From positions 1 through 36,788 of the forward strand of contig JANXTS010000082.1 of assembly GCA_025352265.1 (NCBI GenBank): a stretch of DNA of 36,788 nucleotides. Reading direction: 5' to 3'. Of this stretch, positions 16,982 to 26,007 are shown piece by piece (position 1 is the first letter of the stretch; every line of letters starts with the position of its first letter). Made by a program: the position numbers and the translations under genes. The notes under the pieces were generated by a model. The model was given only the letters and a program-made list of their open reading frames with translations, had not been told where the DNA came from and made no database searches. This stretch comes from Variovorax sp. Lineage in GTDB: Bacteria > Pseudomonadota > Gammaproteobacteria > Burkholderiales > Burkholderiaceae_C.

Positions 16982-17626
16982 ATGAAAAAAGACGCCATCG
17001 TCCCCTTCTTCGCGACGCTGCAGGCGGCCAATCCGAATCCTGAAACCGAGTTGCAATACACCACGCCTTTCGAATTGCTGGCCGCCGTACTGCTCTCGGC
17101 ACAAGCCACGGATGTCGGCGTGAACAAGGCAACGCGCAAGCTTTATCCGGTGGCCAACACGCCGCAAGCGATCCTAGACCTAGGCATCGAAGGGCTTGAG
17201 AGCCACATCAAGACCATTGGCCTGTACCGCAGCAAGGCGAAGCATTTGATCGAGACCTGTCGCATGCTGATCGAGTTGCATGGCAGCGAAGTGCCGCGGA
17301 CGCGCGCCGAGCTAGAAGCACTGCCAGGCGTCGGCCGCAAGACCGCCAACGTGGTGCTGAACGTGGCTTTCGGCGAGCCGACGATCGCCGTCGACACGCA
17401 CATTTTTCGGGTCGGCAATCGCACTGGACTGGCACCAGGCAAGACGCCGCTAGCGGTCGAACTTAAACTGGAAAAACGCGTGCCGATGGCGTATCGCCTG
17501 CATGCACATCACTGGCTGATATTGCAAGGACGCTACGTCTGCGTGGCACGCAAACCCAGGTGCTGGGAGTGTGCCGTGCATACGATGTGCGACTACAAGC
17601 CGAAGACGCCGGCGCCCAAAAGCTGA
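16982..17626 (+). CDS. nth: Endonuclease III (DNA glycosylase/AP lyase)
   Basis: A 214-residue base-excision repair enzyme that removes oxidised pyrimidines. It is collinear with E. coli Nth. The helix-hairpin-helix LPGVGRKTANVVLN carries catalytic Lys120, and Asp138 in AVDTHIFRV is conserved. The four [4Fe-4S] cysteines are at 187, 194, 197 and 203 (C-x6-C-x2-C-x5-C), the same positions as in E. coli. The start at ATG 16982 gives the family length. It follows hipA by 36 bases on the same strand and may be read through from the toxin operon. Confidence 0.96.
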   Translation: MKKDAIVPFFATLQAANPNPETELQYTTPFELLAAVLLSAQATDVGVNKATRKLYPVANTPQAILDLGIEGLESHIKTIGLYRSKAKHLIETCRMLIELHGSEVPRTRAELEALPGVGRKTANVVLNVAFGEPTIAVDTHIFRVGNRTGLAPGKTPLAVELKLEKRVPMAYRLHAHHWLILQGRYVCVARKPRCWECAVHTMCDYKPKTPAPKS

Positions 17627-17662
17627 GCCACCGGGGTCGGCCTTTGGCAGACGCCTTTTTGC

Positions 17663-18226
17663 TCATGCTTCCACCACGAGCCACTCGCCAAACGCGATCG
17701 GATGCGATGGCCATTCAGCGGCATTTTCCGGAAAGCGAACGCCGCGCTGCAACAGCGACACGGCCCGCATGACACCCGCATGCGTCACCCACAGAGCGTC
17801 ACTTCCCGAAGCACGCCAAGCGTCCCACGCAACGCCGACACGATGCATGAAAAGGCGCGTGCTCTCGCCAGTTCGACCCGCGCGCCCGTCGGAAAAATCG
17901 GCCATCCATGCATCGAACTCGCTGCGTGCGATGGCCTGCCAAGGCACCCCTTCCCACGCGCCGAAATTCATCTCGGCGAGGTTGGCGTCATAGCGGCACG
18001 CGGGTAAGTCAGGCCGCAGGGTGGCGATGTTTTTTGCCAGCACGGCACAACGCTGCAGCGGCGAGCTCACGAAAGTCGTGCCTGCTGGCAGCGGCACCTC
18101 GATGGCGGCCGATACGGCCGCTGCGGCGGCCAGCGTGCCAGCGTGATGCGCCGCCAGATCGGTCGTGCCATAGCAAAGGCCGGCTTGGGCGATCACCGGC
18201 GCGTGACGAACCATGCAGAGTTTCAT
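17663..18226 (-). CDS. cobC: Histidine phosphatase, alpha-ribazole phosphatase CobC
   Basis: A 187-residue histidine-phosphatase-superfamily protein. The catalytic His8 lies in MVRHAPV (RHG variant RHA). A second core Arg is in SSPLQRC, the acid is near LAEMNFGAWEG, and the second His is in WVTHAGVMRA. Its place after cobS identifies it as CobC, which dephosphorylates alpha-ribazole 5'-phosphate or adenosylcobalamin 5'-phosphate. The ATG is 14 bases past the cobS stop. It converges with nth across 36 bases. Confidence 0.85.
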   Translation of the reverse strand: MKLCMVRHAPVIAQAGLCYGTTDLAAHHAGTLAAAAAVSAAIEVPLPAGTTFVSSPLQRCAVLAKNIATLRPDLPACRYDANLAEMNFGAWEGVPWQAIARSEFDAWMADFSDGRAGRTGESTRLFMHRVGVAWDAWRASGSDALWVTHAGVMRAVSLLQRGVRFPENAAEWPSHPIAFGEWLVVEA

Positions 18227-18239
18227 CGCTGCTTCAGCG

Positions 18240-19061
18240 TCACATCACGGATATCCTGCCCGGAGCCATCGAGAGCGCCAACGCAAGGTAGATCGCCAGT
18301 TCACAGACCTGCTGCGTGGCACCGAGCCCGTCGCCGGTAAAGCCTTGGAGCCGACGCCAGAACAAACGGGCCATGAACACTGTTGCGACAGCCCACGCCG
18401 CCATGGCGGCGATGGTGGCTGGGCCGCCCGACCACCACGCGAGCAACATCACGGCCGGCACTGCCCACACGATGCCGATGCCCAGCGCGCCGTTCGCGAT
18501 CGCGTCCGCCAGGGGCTTCGATTTACTTGCGCCGCTGTCGCCGACGTAAGGCATCCAGCGGATCAGGAACAGCGGTGCCAGACGCGACAGCACATGCGCG
18601 CACACGATCGCGCTCGCCACCGTCTGCACGCCGGCCGCTCCCGCCAGCATCGCCAGCAATGCGAACTTGAGACCTAGTGCCAGTACCAAAGCGATGGCAC
18701 CGAAGGCACCGATGCGCGAGTCCTTCATGATCTCCAGCGCACGCGATCGATCAGCCGAACCGCCGAGCCCGTCGGCTGTGTCGGCCAGCCCATCTTCATG
18801 AAAAGCGCCGGTCATCAGCACAGTGGCGACAGTGCTGAGAATGGCGGCAACCCACCCGCCAGCGGCCCCGGGCAAGCCGCGCTCCACCACGAAGAAAACC
18901 GCCGCGCCCCACACACCGACAAGCCAGCCGACACCGGGAAAATGCGCCGCGCTGGCACGCAACATCTGCGGGCTGAAACCGACCCAGTCCGCCAGCCGAC
19001 CAGTCACCGGCACGCGCGTAAAAAACTGCAGCGCCAGCAGGTAGTGGCGAATGCCGTTCAT
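18240..19061 (-). CDS. cobS: Adenosylcobinamide-GDP ribazoletransferase CobS
   Basis: A 273-residue polytopic inner-membrane enzyme joining adenosylcobinamide-GDP and alpha-ribazole, the step that completes cobalamin. The N-terminal LLALQFFTRVPV and the signature GAFHEDGLADTADGLGG followed by ALEIMKDSRIGAFGA are clear. About six to eight hydrophobic segments follow. The start is ATG 19061, which overlaps the cobT stop by 4 bases; the much longer open frame to 19916 is the complement of cobT in another frame. Confidence 0.95.
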   Translation of the reverse strand: MNGIRHYLLALQFFTRVPVTGRLADWVGFSPQMLRASAAHFPGVGWLVGVWGAAVFFVVERGLPGAAGGWVAAILSTVATVLMTGAFHEDGLADTADGLGGSADRSRALEIMKDSRIGAFGAIALVLALGLKFALLAMLAGAAGVQTVASAIVCAHVLSRLAPLFLIRWMPYVGDSGASKSKPLADAIANGALGIGIVWAVPAVMLLAWWSGGPATIAAMAAWAVATVFMARLFWRRLQGFTGDGLGATQQVCELAIYLALALSMAPGRISVM

Positions 19062-20104
19062 GCCCCGTCTTGCCGCGACACGCCCGCTGACTCGAAGCTC
19101 GCCATCTCGCGCAGGATACGGCTGGCAGATTCGAGCAGGGGCCACGCCAACGCAGCGCCCGAGCCTTCGCCCAGTCGCAGGTCGAGTCGCAACAACGGCT
19201 GCAATGCGAGGTAATCGAGCAGCAACGCGTGGCCCGGTTCGGTCGACACGTGCGCCGCAACGCAACGCTGCACCACGTGCGGCTGAAGCAGCTTTGCGAC
19301 CAGTACCGCAGCACCGGTGATGAAGCCGTCGACGACGATCACGCGCCGCTCTTCTGCCGCCTGGAGCACCGCGCCGACCAGCGTGGCGATCTCGAAGCCG
19401 CCGAACGCGGCCAGCGCGTCCAGCGGCGCGACGGCATTGCGGTGCAGCGCGGTCACTTCGGTAAGGACGGCGCGTTTGCGGGCGAGTCCTGCTGCATCGA
19501 GGCCGGTACCGGCGCCGACGCAATCGTCGAGCGGCAGACCGGCCAGGCGTGACAGCAGCATCGACGCGGCAGAGGTGTTGCCAATGCCCATCTCGCCGAG
19601 CAGCAGTGCGTTGCCAGGCAGCATACGGACCACCTCGCGGCCGTTGGCAATAGCCTCTGCGCATTGAGATGGGTTCATGGCTGGGCCGATCGACGCGTCG
19701 GCGGTACCCGCAGCGATCTTGCGAATGACCAGGCCCGGAACCGGTGCGAAATCGTGCCGCACGCCGCAGTCGACGACCGTCAGCGCCAGTCCATGCTGGC
19801 GCGCGAGAACGCTCACCGCCGCACCGCCGCCCAAAAAGTTCTGCACCATCTGCCAGGTCACGTCGCTCGGATAGGCCGACACGCCGCGCGCCGCCAGCCC
19901 GTGGTCGCCAGCGCACACCAGCAACTGCGGATGCTGCAGCGTCGGTGACTCGCTGCCGAGGATGGTGCCGATGCGAACAGCGAGTGTCTCGAGTTGGCCG
20001 AGCGCGCCCACCGGCTTGGTCTTGTTGTCGATAAGGTGCTGCAGGCGTGCCGTGAGCGGGATAAGCGCGGCGTCATGGAGGTCGGCTATGTGCGGGATGT
20101 TCAT
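19058..20104 (-). CDS. cobT: Nicotinate-nucleotide--dimethylbenzimidazole phosphoribosyltransferase CobT
   Basis: A 348-residue CobT, which makes alpha-ribazole 5'-phosphate from dimethylbenzimidazole and nicotinate mononucleotide for the lower ligand of B12. Visible features are KTKPVGALGQLE (28-39), the AGDHGLAARGVSAYP loop (65-79), LLGEMGIGNTSAAS, VDGFITGAA, and the catalytic Glu313 in RLGEGSGAALA (Glu317 in Salmonella). The length is standard. It overlaps cobS (ATGA) and starts 54 bases after the cobQ stop. Confidence 0.96.
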   Translation of the reverse strand: MNIPHIADLHDAALIPLTARLQHLIDNKTKPVGALGQLETLAVRIGTILGSESPTLQHPQLLVCAGDHGLAARGVSAYPSDVTWQMVQNFLGGGAAVSVLARQHGLALTVVDCGVRHDFAPVPGLVIRKIAAGTADASIGPAMNPSQCAEAIANGREVVRMLPGNALLLGEMGIGNTSAASMLLSRLAGLPLDDCVGAGTGLDAAGLARKRAVLTEVTALHRNAVAPLDALAAFGGFEIATLVGAVLQAAEERRVIVVDGFITGAAVLVAKLLQPHVVQRCVAAHVSTEPGHALLLDYLALQPLLRLDLRLGEGSGAALAWPLLESASRILREMASFESAGVSRQDGA

Positions 20105-20158
20105 TCAGCTTCAGCTCAATTCAAGTTCGGTCGGATTCAGATTCAGATTCACAGTCGG

Positions 20159-21616
20159 TCAATCGATCAGCGAGCGCAGTACGCCCGCATCGAAATGGGT
20201 GTCGATGTAGTCGGCCAGCCCGTCGAACACCGAGTCGAGCGTCGGCACGGTCGCACCGAACAACGCGTGCACCACGGCCGCGTCTTCGAACATGCCATGC
20301 AGATAGATGCCCATCACGTTGCCTGCGCCGTTCTGCCACGCCATGCCATCGTTCATCACCGGCAGCGCGAGGTCACCGGCCGCCGCCATGGCGCTGTGCT
20401 GTGCTGTGCGACCGTGGTGGATTTCATAGCCGTGCATCGCCACGCCAGACAACGCCGACCACGGCCCCGTCAGTTCGCCAAAGCGCGCGTCGCGGTGCCG
20501 AACCGTCTTGTCCGGGTCGAACATGGTGACCAGCGGCAGGAGGCCCAGACCAGGTGCGTTGCCATCGATGCCATGCGTGTCGATCAGCGCCTCGCCCAAC
20601 ATCTGCAAGCCGCCGCAAATGCCGAGCACCGCACCGCCGCGCGCGGCATGTGCCACGATCGCGCGGTCGATCCCTTGTGCACGCAACCAGGCAAGGTCGC
20701 CGCTCGTGTGCTTGGAACCTGGCAGCACGATCCAATCTGCATCGGCTAGCTCACCGGGGGTGCGCGCCCATCGCAACCGAACGCCCGGCACATTCTTCAG
20801 CGGCTGGAATTCATCGAGATTGCTGATGCGTGGATAAGCGACGACCACAACCGTCTTGCCTGAACCGAATTCCGCCGTATCGAATACGCCATCCTCTTCC
20901 GGCAAGCCATGCGACCACCACATCGGGAGCGTGGCCACGGTCGGCACACCCGTCAGTTCCCGAAGTTGCTCCGGTGCAGGCGCCAACAGCGACGCATCGC
21001 CGCGAAACTTGTTCAGCACGAAGCCGTGCAGCAACGCCCGATCGGCCTCCGGCATCAACGCCCAGGTGCCGTACAGATGCGCGAACGCGCCACCACGATC
21101 GATATCCGTCACCAGAAGGCAGCGCGCTTGCGCGTGTCGCGCCACGCGGAGGTTGACGATGTCCGACGCCATCAGGTTGATCTCAGCCGGCGAACCGGCG
21201 CCCTCGATCACCACCACGTCGTTCTCCGAACGCAACGCATTGAGCGCCTGCACGATGGTCGGCCACACGCGCTCGCTTCGGCCGCGCCACGGCAAGGCAG
21301 ACAGGGCGTCGTTCACCTGCCCCATCAGCACGACCTGGCTGTGCGTATCGCGCTCGGGTTTGAGCAACAACGGGTTCATGCGAACCTCGGGTACGGCGCG
21401 CGCGGCCAGTGCCTGAAAGTACTGCGCGCTGCCGATCTCGCCGCCGTGGTTGTGCGCCGTGGGGGCAACGACACGCGCGTTGTTACTCATGTTCTGCGCC
21501 TTGAAGGGCGCGACCCTGAGCCCCTGGCGGGCATACCAGCGACACAACGCGGTCGCGAGCCAGCTCTTGCCGGCGCCGCTGGTGGTGCCCAGGACCATGA
21601 CGCAGCGTGCGGTCAA
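20159..21616 (-). CDS. cobQ: Cobyric acid synthase CobQ/CbiP
   Basis: A protein of about 485 residues that amidates four carboxyls of adenosylcobyrinic acid a,c-diamide using glutamine and ATP. The N-terminal ATPase has the P-loop GTTSGAGKS and FKAQNMSNNARVV. The C-terminal glutaminase has a Cys in GICGGLQMLGEAL and a His-containing end (YIDTHFDAG). TTG at 21616 (reading LTARCVMVLG, as in relatives I recall beginning xxARCVMVLG) is preferred over ATG 21598, but neither has a clear ribosome site. The open frame continuing to 22132 runs under the lipoprotein gene and is not coding. It is the first gene of cobQ-T-S-C. Confidence 0.9.
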   Translation of the reverse strand: MTARCVMVLGTTSGAGKSWLATALCRWYARQGLRVAPFKAQNMSNNARVVAPTAHNHGGEIGSAQYFQALAARAVPEVRMNPLLLKPERDTHSQVVLMGQVNDALSALPWRGRSERVWPTIVQALNALRSENDVVVIEGAGSPAEINLMASDIVNLRVARHAQARCLLVTDIDRGGAFAHLYGTWALMPEADRALLHGFVLNKFRGDASLLAPAPEQLRELTGVPTVATLPMWWSHGLPEEDGVFDTAEFGSGKTVVVVAYPRISNLDEFQPLKNVPGVRLRWARTPGELADADWIVLPGSKHTSGDLAWLRAQGIDRAIVAHAARGGAVLGICGGLQMLGEALIDTHGIDGNAPGLGLLPLVTMFDPDKTVRHRDARFGELTGPWSALSGVAMHGYEIHHGRTAQHSAMAAAGDLALPVMNDGMAWQNGAGNVMGIYLHGMFEDAAVVHALFGATVPTLDSVFDGLADYIDTHFDAGVLRSLID

Positions 21617-21689
21617 GGGCGCAAAAACAAGATGTGCATGCCCTCGATTGTGGCGCGCTACGGTGCCTGCACCGAGCGCGTCTCGCAGA

Positions 21690-23051
21690 TCACTCTTTCC
21701 TTCGCTCCGGCTTTGGTCGCACAGCCGGGTGACCTCCCGGCGATGGCCGGGCGGCTTGCCGGTTGGGCGGCGCCGCGCGTTCAGCGAAGCGCTCGGGGGG
21801 CCGCTGCGGGTGCGAAGCGGCTCCCGGCTGCAGAGCGCCCTTGTTGGCCGGTGCAGGCCGCGAAAGTGACGGGGCTGGCTGTTGGGGTGGCTGCTGGGCT
21901 GCCTGCTGGACATTGGCCTGCTTTGCGGCTTCGATCCGATCATCGCTGACGCGCGACATACGCGGAGTCTCCGGCGAGGCCGCTGGACTCGCAGCCGCTT
22001 GCCGACGATCCGGTTCCGGGCGCTGCATGGAAGCTGCCGATGGTGCCGACGGCGTGCCGATTGCAGGTGCAGACCGAACCATCTGTGCCGCCGGTAAAGC
22101 GACAGGTGCCCGGCCGGCCATAAAGGCGGCAACCGGCTTCGCGCTCGCCGGAACAGGCGCCTCGAGGCGCATCACCGGCGGCAGTGCAGCCGCGAGATGA
22201 GCAGCCGCCGGCACCGCAGCTTCGAACGGTTTTCCGCTCGCAGTTGCGGCCGCCGGCGCAGTCACCATGAAGTTGCGGGTGTTGGCAACGTTCGTGATGT
22301 TGGTCGTGTTCGTCACTTTGTTGGTGACGTTGTTGGTGACGTTGTTCGTCACGTTGCTGCTGTTGCTGATCGTCGTGTTTTGAATCCGCATGCCGACGTT
22401 GGTGACCGGCGGTGCGCTCGTCACCACGGCGGGTGGCGTACCGATCGGTGCGGGCACGATGAGACCCGGCCTCGAACCGGGCGGCGGCGGCACGAACACC
22501 CCCTGCGGGCCGATGGGCGCCAGTCCGGCGACAACACCGACTCCGATCGCGGCGAAGGCAAAAGACATGCCGAGAGGCGGAGGCACGAAGCGCAATCCCG
22601 GCGCCGACCAATAGCCGGAAACGAACAGCACCGCGTTGTCTCGATGTTCGTAGTACGGCTGGACCCATCCATAGCCGAATTGGGGCGGGGCCATCCAGCG
22701 CCCGGCAGACCAGACCCAGCGGTCGTGCCAATCCCAGTAACCACCGGTCCACACCGCCGTCGGAAACGGCGAGAGCGGGGGCACCTCGACCAACATTGCC
22801 GGCGGCGCCCAACTGACAGCGATCGGTTCCGGCTGCACCATCGGAGGGTCGATGTACACGCTGATCACCGGCGTCACCACAGGCGACGAATAGGCCACTG
22901 CCGCCGGCGGAAGCGGACTCATGTAAACGGGCGCCGGACGAACGACGACGTAGCGCGGCGGTGGAGGAGGAGGCGCGACACAGCCGGCGACCAAGGTAAG
23001 GAGGCACAGGGCAGCCACGTAGGTGGACTGCGGGACGATGTTTTTATTCAT
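21690..23051 (-). CDS. Proline/tryptophan-rich YXWGXW-repeat lipoprotein with Asn-rich tract
   Basis: A 453-residue envelope protein. The N-terminus is a lipoprotein signal with lipobox VAGC (Cys24), followed by a Pro-rich segment (25-100). Residues 98-150 contain WxxGYW-type repeats (WTGGYWDW, WSAGRWM, VSGYWSAPG). A hydrophobic Gly/Val stretch lies at about 163-180. Residues 222-260 are an Asn/Thr tract of NVTN units, and the rest is a long Ala/Pro-rich disordered tail ending in KPERRKE. The function is unknown; the layout suits an outer-membrane-anchored surface protein. The start at 23051 is set by the lipoprotein signal. It lies 73 bases upstream of cobQ on the same strand. Confidence 0.75.
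   Translation of the reverse strand: MNKNIVPQSTYVAALCLLTLVAGCVAPPPPPPRYVVVRPAPVYMSPLPPAAVAYSSPVVTPVISVYIDPPMVQPEPIAVSWAPPAMLVEVPPLSPFPTAVWTGGYWDWHDRWVWSAGRWMAPPQFGYGWVQPYYEHRDNAVLFVSGYWSAPGLRFVPPPLGMSFAFAAIGVGVVAGLAPIGPQGVFVPPPPGSRPGLIVPAPIGTPPAVVTSAPPVTNVGMRIQNTTISNSSNVTNNVTNNVTNKVTNTTNITNVANTRNFMVTAPAAATASGKPFEAAVPAAAHLAAALPPVMRLEAPVPASAKPVAAFMAGRAPVALPAAQMVRSAPAIGTPSAPSAASMQRPEPDRRQAAASPAASPETPRMSRVSDDRIEAAKQANVQQAAQQPPQQPAPSLSRPAPANKGALQPGAASHPQRPPERFAERAAPPNRQAARPSPGGHPAVRPKPERRKE
22318..22353 (-). repeat. Three 12-base repeats encoding NVTN
   Basis: TTGTTGGTGACG occurs at 22318-22329 and 22330-22341, and TTGTTCGTCACG at 22342-22353. On the coding strand these give repeated Asn-Val-Thr-Asn. 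The two exact copies point to recent duplication by slippage; the third differs at two bases, both within the repeat. Confidence 0.8.
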
Positions 23052-23162
23052 GAGAACGTGGCACTCGAAAAGCAGCGGTTGAGCCTTGGGAACCAAAAGG
23101 GCGACGTCATTTGTGAGCGCGCCTTTTGTATGGGATGCCCAGTCTGTCGGGCACCTCTCAAC

Positions 23163-23495
23163 TCACTTGCCGATCTGGGCGCTGACGCCGTTCTCTTGCT
23201 GGTTCAACGCACGTTGGTCCAGCTTCGTGATGTGGCCGCCATCCTGACGCGCCATGGCATGTTCTTCGCGGCGAATCTGGCGATCCTGTTTGTGCAGCGC
23301 GGCTGCTTGCCCCGTGCTGATCTCGCCACTTTTCACTTCGTTGTGGATGCGCTGGTTCTGGTGGTCCAGCCGCGCGTTGACTTCGGTACGGCGCGGGTGC
23401 GCCTGCTGCCAGGGCGTTTCAGCCATCGCGCCGACGGTGAAGGTGGCCGCGCCGAAGGCGACCAGTGCGAGTGCCACGGAAGTGCGATTGAACAT
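23163..23495 (-). CDS. Small periplasmic protein of unknown function
   Basis: A 110-residue protein with a signal peptide (MFNRTSVALALVAFGAATF..AMA, cleavage near residue 25). The mature part is very polar: His/Gln/Asn/Arg-rich with helical heptad-like stretches (RLDHQNQRIHNEVKSGEIS; QAAALHKQDRQIRREEHAMA) and a conserved-looking end LNQQENGVSAQIGK. I recall similar short proteins in many Burkholderiales, without an assigned role. ATG 23495 has AGGA eight bases upstream. Position next to the lipoprotein gene suggests an envelope-associated function at most. Confidence 0.75.
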   Translation of the reverse strand: MFNRTSVALALVAFGAATFTVGAMAETPWQQAHPRRTEVNARLDHQNQRIHNEVKSGEISTGQAAALHKQDRQIRREEHAMARQDGGHITKLDQRALNQQENGVSAQIGK

Positions 23496-23641
23496 GAGGA
23501 GTCCTGAAGGAGTTGCATGAAACCGAACGGTCTCATGCGCTTACAACGCCGGTCGAAAAAGGGCTGTTGACGCGTCAGGAAATCTATTTCGTAAAAGTCG
23601 GCAGACCTTGAAAGCCGATTGCAAGGTACTGACTGCCGCAA

Positions 23642-24445
23642 TCAAATCGCTCGGGCTCGCGTCAACACATAGTCCTGGTGCACGACGTTGTCGTAGTAGT
23701 ACGGCTCAGCCATCGACTCGAACTCGCTGCGCAAGGCGGCAAGCTTCTCCGGCTCGCCTGCAAGCCGCTCCACCAGCTTTTGCAACGGGCCGATCGTGCG
23801 TTCCATTGCCAGTCGGTAATGCGATCGGCTCAACGCCGGAAACGCCATTACGCCGCGCTCGAAAAAAGGCGCGTCGAAACCTGCTCCGAGGCGTTCGGCG
23901 ATCACCGCCAGGTTGCCCCATTGCGGCGGCGGCGATGAACCCGCGGGCAACGGCGCAGAATTTCGCCCGACGAACGCGAACATGCGGCCCACCATGTGCT
24001 CAGGTGGCCAGGTCGCGAAGGCGATGCGGCCACCTGGCTTCAGCACGCGGCGCATCTCAGCGATGGCGATCGCGGGCCGCGGCGCGAACATGTGGCCGAA
24101 CTGGCTCAACACGACATCGAAGCTCGCGTCGGCATAGGGCAACTGCTCCACGTCGCCCTCGGTCCATTCGATCTCTTCGTGACCCGCGATCTGAGCGTTT
24201 TCATGCGCCTGTGCCAGCAGTTCCGGCGTCAGGTCGAGCGCCTTCACGCGAGCACCCGCGCGCGCGGCGGTGATGGCCGCGACACCGGTGCCTGTGGCGA
24301 CATCGAGCACCGCCTCGCCCGGTGCTATGGCCGCGAACCTGACGAGGTGCGCGGATATTGGCGTGGTGCTGGTCGCGGTGGGCCCAAAAGACGCCCACAT
24401 TTCGCGCTGGCGTTTCTTGAGTTCGGCAATTGGGTCGTGGTCCAT
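23642..24445 (-). CDS. Class I SAM-dependent methyltransferase
   Basis: A 267-residue methyltransferase of the UbiE/methyltransf_11 type. Motif I is VLDVATGTGVAA (about residues 46-57). It is followed by an acidic residue in ALDLTPELL, motif II EGDVEQLPYADASFDVVLSQFGHMFAP, and motif III LKPGGRIAFATW. The C-terminal third is helical and family-specific; substrate unknown. ATG at 24445 is backed by an excellent CGGAGG six bases upstream, so the longer frame to 24502 is rejected. Confidence 0.85.
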   Translation of the reverse strand: MDHDPIAELKKRQREMWASFGPTATSTTPISAHLVRFAAIAPGEAVLDVATGTGVAAITAARAGARVKALDLTPELLAQAHENAQIAGHEEIEWTEGDVEQLPYADASFDVVLSQFGHMFAPRPAIAIAEMRRVLKPGGRIAFATWPPEHMVGRMFAFVGRNSAPLPAGSSPPPQWGNLAVIAERLGAGFDAPFFERGVMAFPALSRSHYRLAMERTIGPLQKLVERLAGEPEKLAALRSEFESMAEPYYYDNVVHQDYVLTRARAI

Positions 24446-24521
24446 GTGATCCTCCGTGCAATTTAGACGGCCAGACTGTATGCCTTGCAGCCGTGAAGGC
24501 AATGCCCTTGAAGGTCTATGC

Positions 24522-25973
24522 CTATCCGTTCACTGCCACCACCGCGGGCACATCCCAACCCCCACCGAGTGCCCGAATCAGCCCCACCGTCGCCTGGTAT
24601 TGCGCAGACTTCACCTGCAGCGCGAGCCGCCGGTTGCGCAACTCACTGCGGCGAGCATCGAGCAGATCGAGCTGACTTACATAGCCGTTGCGATAGCGCG
24701 AATCCGAGAGCACCGTCGCGCGTCGCGCCGAAGCCACCGCCCTCGCCTGCACGTCCGACTGCTCCTGCAATAACCGCAGTGAAGCAAGCTGGTCTTCAAC
24801 CTCCCGAAAGGCTACGAGCACCTGTTCGCGGTAACTCGCCAGTGCGCCGTCGAGCTGCGCGGATGCGCCCTGCACGCCCGCCTCGCGGCGGCCACCGTCG
24901 AGCAGTGGCAACGACAACAGGGCACCGATGCCCCACGAGCGTGCCGACCACTTGAAGAGATCGCTCAGATCGGAAGAGGCGTAGCCCCCACCACCCGTCA
25001 GCGCGATGGTCGGGAACCACGCCATCTTCGCGACACCGAGGCGCGCCTGTGCCGCTTCCATGCTGCGCTGCGCCGCAGCGATGTCGGGACGCCTTTCGAG
25101 CACGGTCGACGGCAAACCGGCTGGGATCGCCGGCAACGCTGTCGACCACTCGCCACTGTTCATGGCGAAGTTCGAGGCGACGTCGCCGGTGAGCACCGCC
25201 AGCGCGTGTTCGAGCAAGGCGCGTTGACGGTCGAGCGCCAATGCGTCGGACTCGGTTGCGGCCACTTCGGTCTGCACGCGGGCGACGTCGAGTTCGGCAA
25301 GATCGCCGGCCTTGAAGCGCCGCTCGGTCAGCCTCAGGGTGTCGGCGTAGGCATCGACCTGCTCGCGAACCAGGGCACGTTCGGCATCGAGCGCGCGCAC
25401 CGACAAGTACGTCTGCGCCGTCTCGGCCTGCACCAGTAGCCGCGCGCTTTGCAGCAACGACTCGCGCGACTGCGCATCGAGCGATGCGGCATTACTCGCG
25501 CCGGAAAGTTTGCCGAACAGATCGACTTCGTACGACACGCTGGCACCGGCGTTCAACAGCGTCGACGGCTTGGTGCTCAGGTTGCGGTCGATACCTGCTT
25601 GCCGGCTCGCACCGGCGCCGAGGCCGACTTGCACCGAGCGATCGGCGTCGACGGTGCGCGCCAGCGCGCGTGCCTCACCGAGCCGCGCAGCCGCTTGCTG
25701 CACGCTGGTGTTGTTGACGGCCGCGCGCTCGACAAGTTCGTTGAGCATCGGGTCGTTGAACGCGACCCACCAGTTGCCGGCGGGCTGCACCGGCGCCGCG
25801 TTCGCGGTCAGCGTCGACGCGCCCTTGGCGGTCTGTTCCTTGAACTGCACCGGGGTCGTGACGCCGGTCGACACTTCGCCGGTAGAGGCGCAGCCGGCCA
25901 GCACCAGTGCAGCCACGAGCGGCAGCAGCGCGGTGCGCAGCGGGCGCGCGAAATACGAGAAATTGCTTGTCAT
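24522..25973 (-). CDS. RND efflux outer-membrane factor (OprM/OpcM/OprC type)
   Basis: A 483-residue TolC-like outer-membrane channel of the NodT/OprM family. The N-terminal lipoprotein signal has lipobox LAGC (Cys28). Two internally related OEP halves follow: NWWVAFNDPMLNELVERAAVNN, SYEVDLFGKL and ARLLVQAETAQTYLSV in the first, then LERRPDIAAAQRSMEAAQARLGVAKMAWFPTIALTGG and LLDGGRREAGV in the second. In the cell it would form a trimer docked to the adaptor. ATG 25973 has AAGGAG nine bases upstream. It is the last gene of the efflux operon, 34 bases after the permease stop. Confidence 0.92.
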   Translation of the reverse strand: MTSNFSYFARPLRTALLPLVAALVLAGCASTGEVSTGVTTPVQFKEQTAKGASTLTANAAPVQPAGNWWVAFNDPMLNELVERAAVNNTSVQQAAARLGEARALARTVDADRSVQVGLGAGASRQAGIDRNLSTKPSTLLNAGASVSYEVDLFGKLSGASNAASLDAQSRESLLQSARLLVQAETAQTYLSVRALDAERALVREQVDAYADTLRLTERRFKAGDLAELDVARVQTEVAATESDALALDRQRALLEHALAVLTGDVASNFAMNSGEWSTALPAIPAGLPSTVLERRPDIAAAQRSMEAAQARLGVAKMAWFPTIALTGGGGYASSDLSDLFKWSARSWGIGALLSLPLLDGGRREAGVQGASAQLDGALASYREQVLVAFREVEDQLASLRLLQEQSDVQARAVASARRATVLSDSRYRNGYVSQLDLLDARRSELRNRRLALQVKSAQYQATVGLIRALGGGWDVPAVVAVNG

Positions 25974-26007
25974 GATGAATCTCCTTTTGGTCACAGTGAC
26001 GCGGCCC

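Noticed and set aside
19062..19916. Upstream extension of the cobS frame to 19916
   Set aside because: The added residues are Arg-rich, overlap cobT in another frame and resemble no CobS; the ATG at 19061 overlapping the cobT stop is the natural start.
23566..23580. Palindrome TGACGCGTCA at 23568-23577 upstream of the small periplasmic protein
   Set aside because: It is a single 10-base palindrome with no second copy in the gap or a clear promoter relation; it may be chance.
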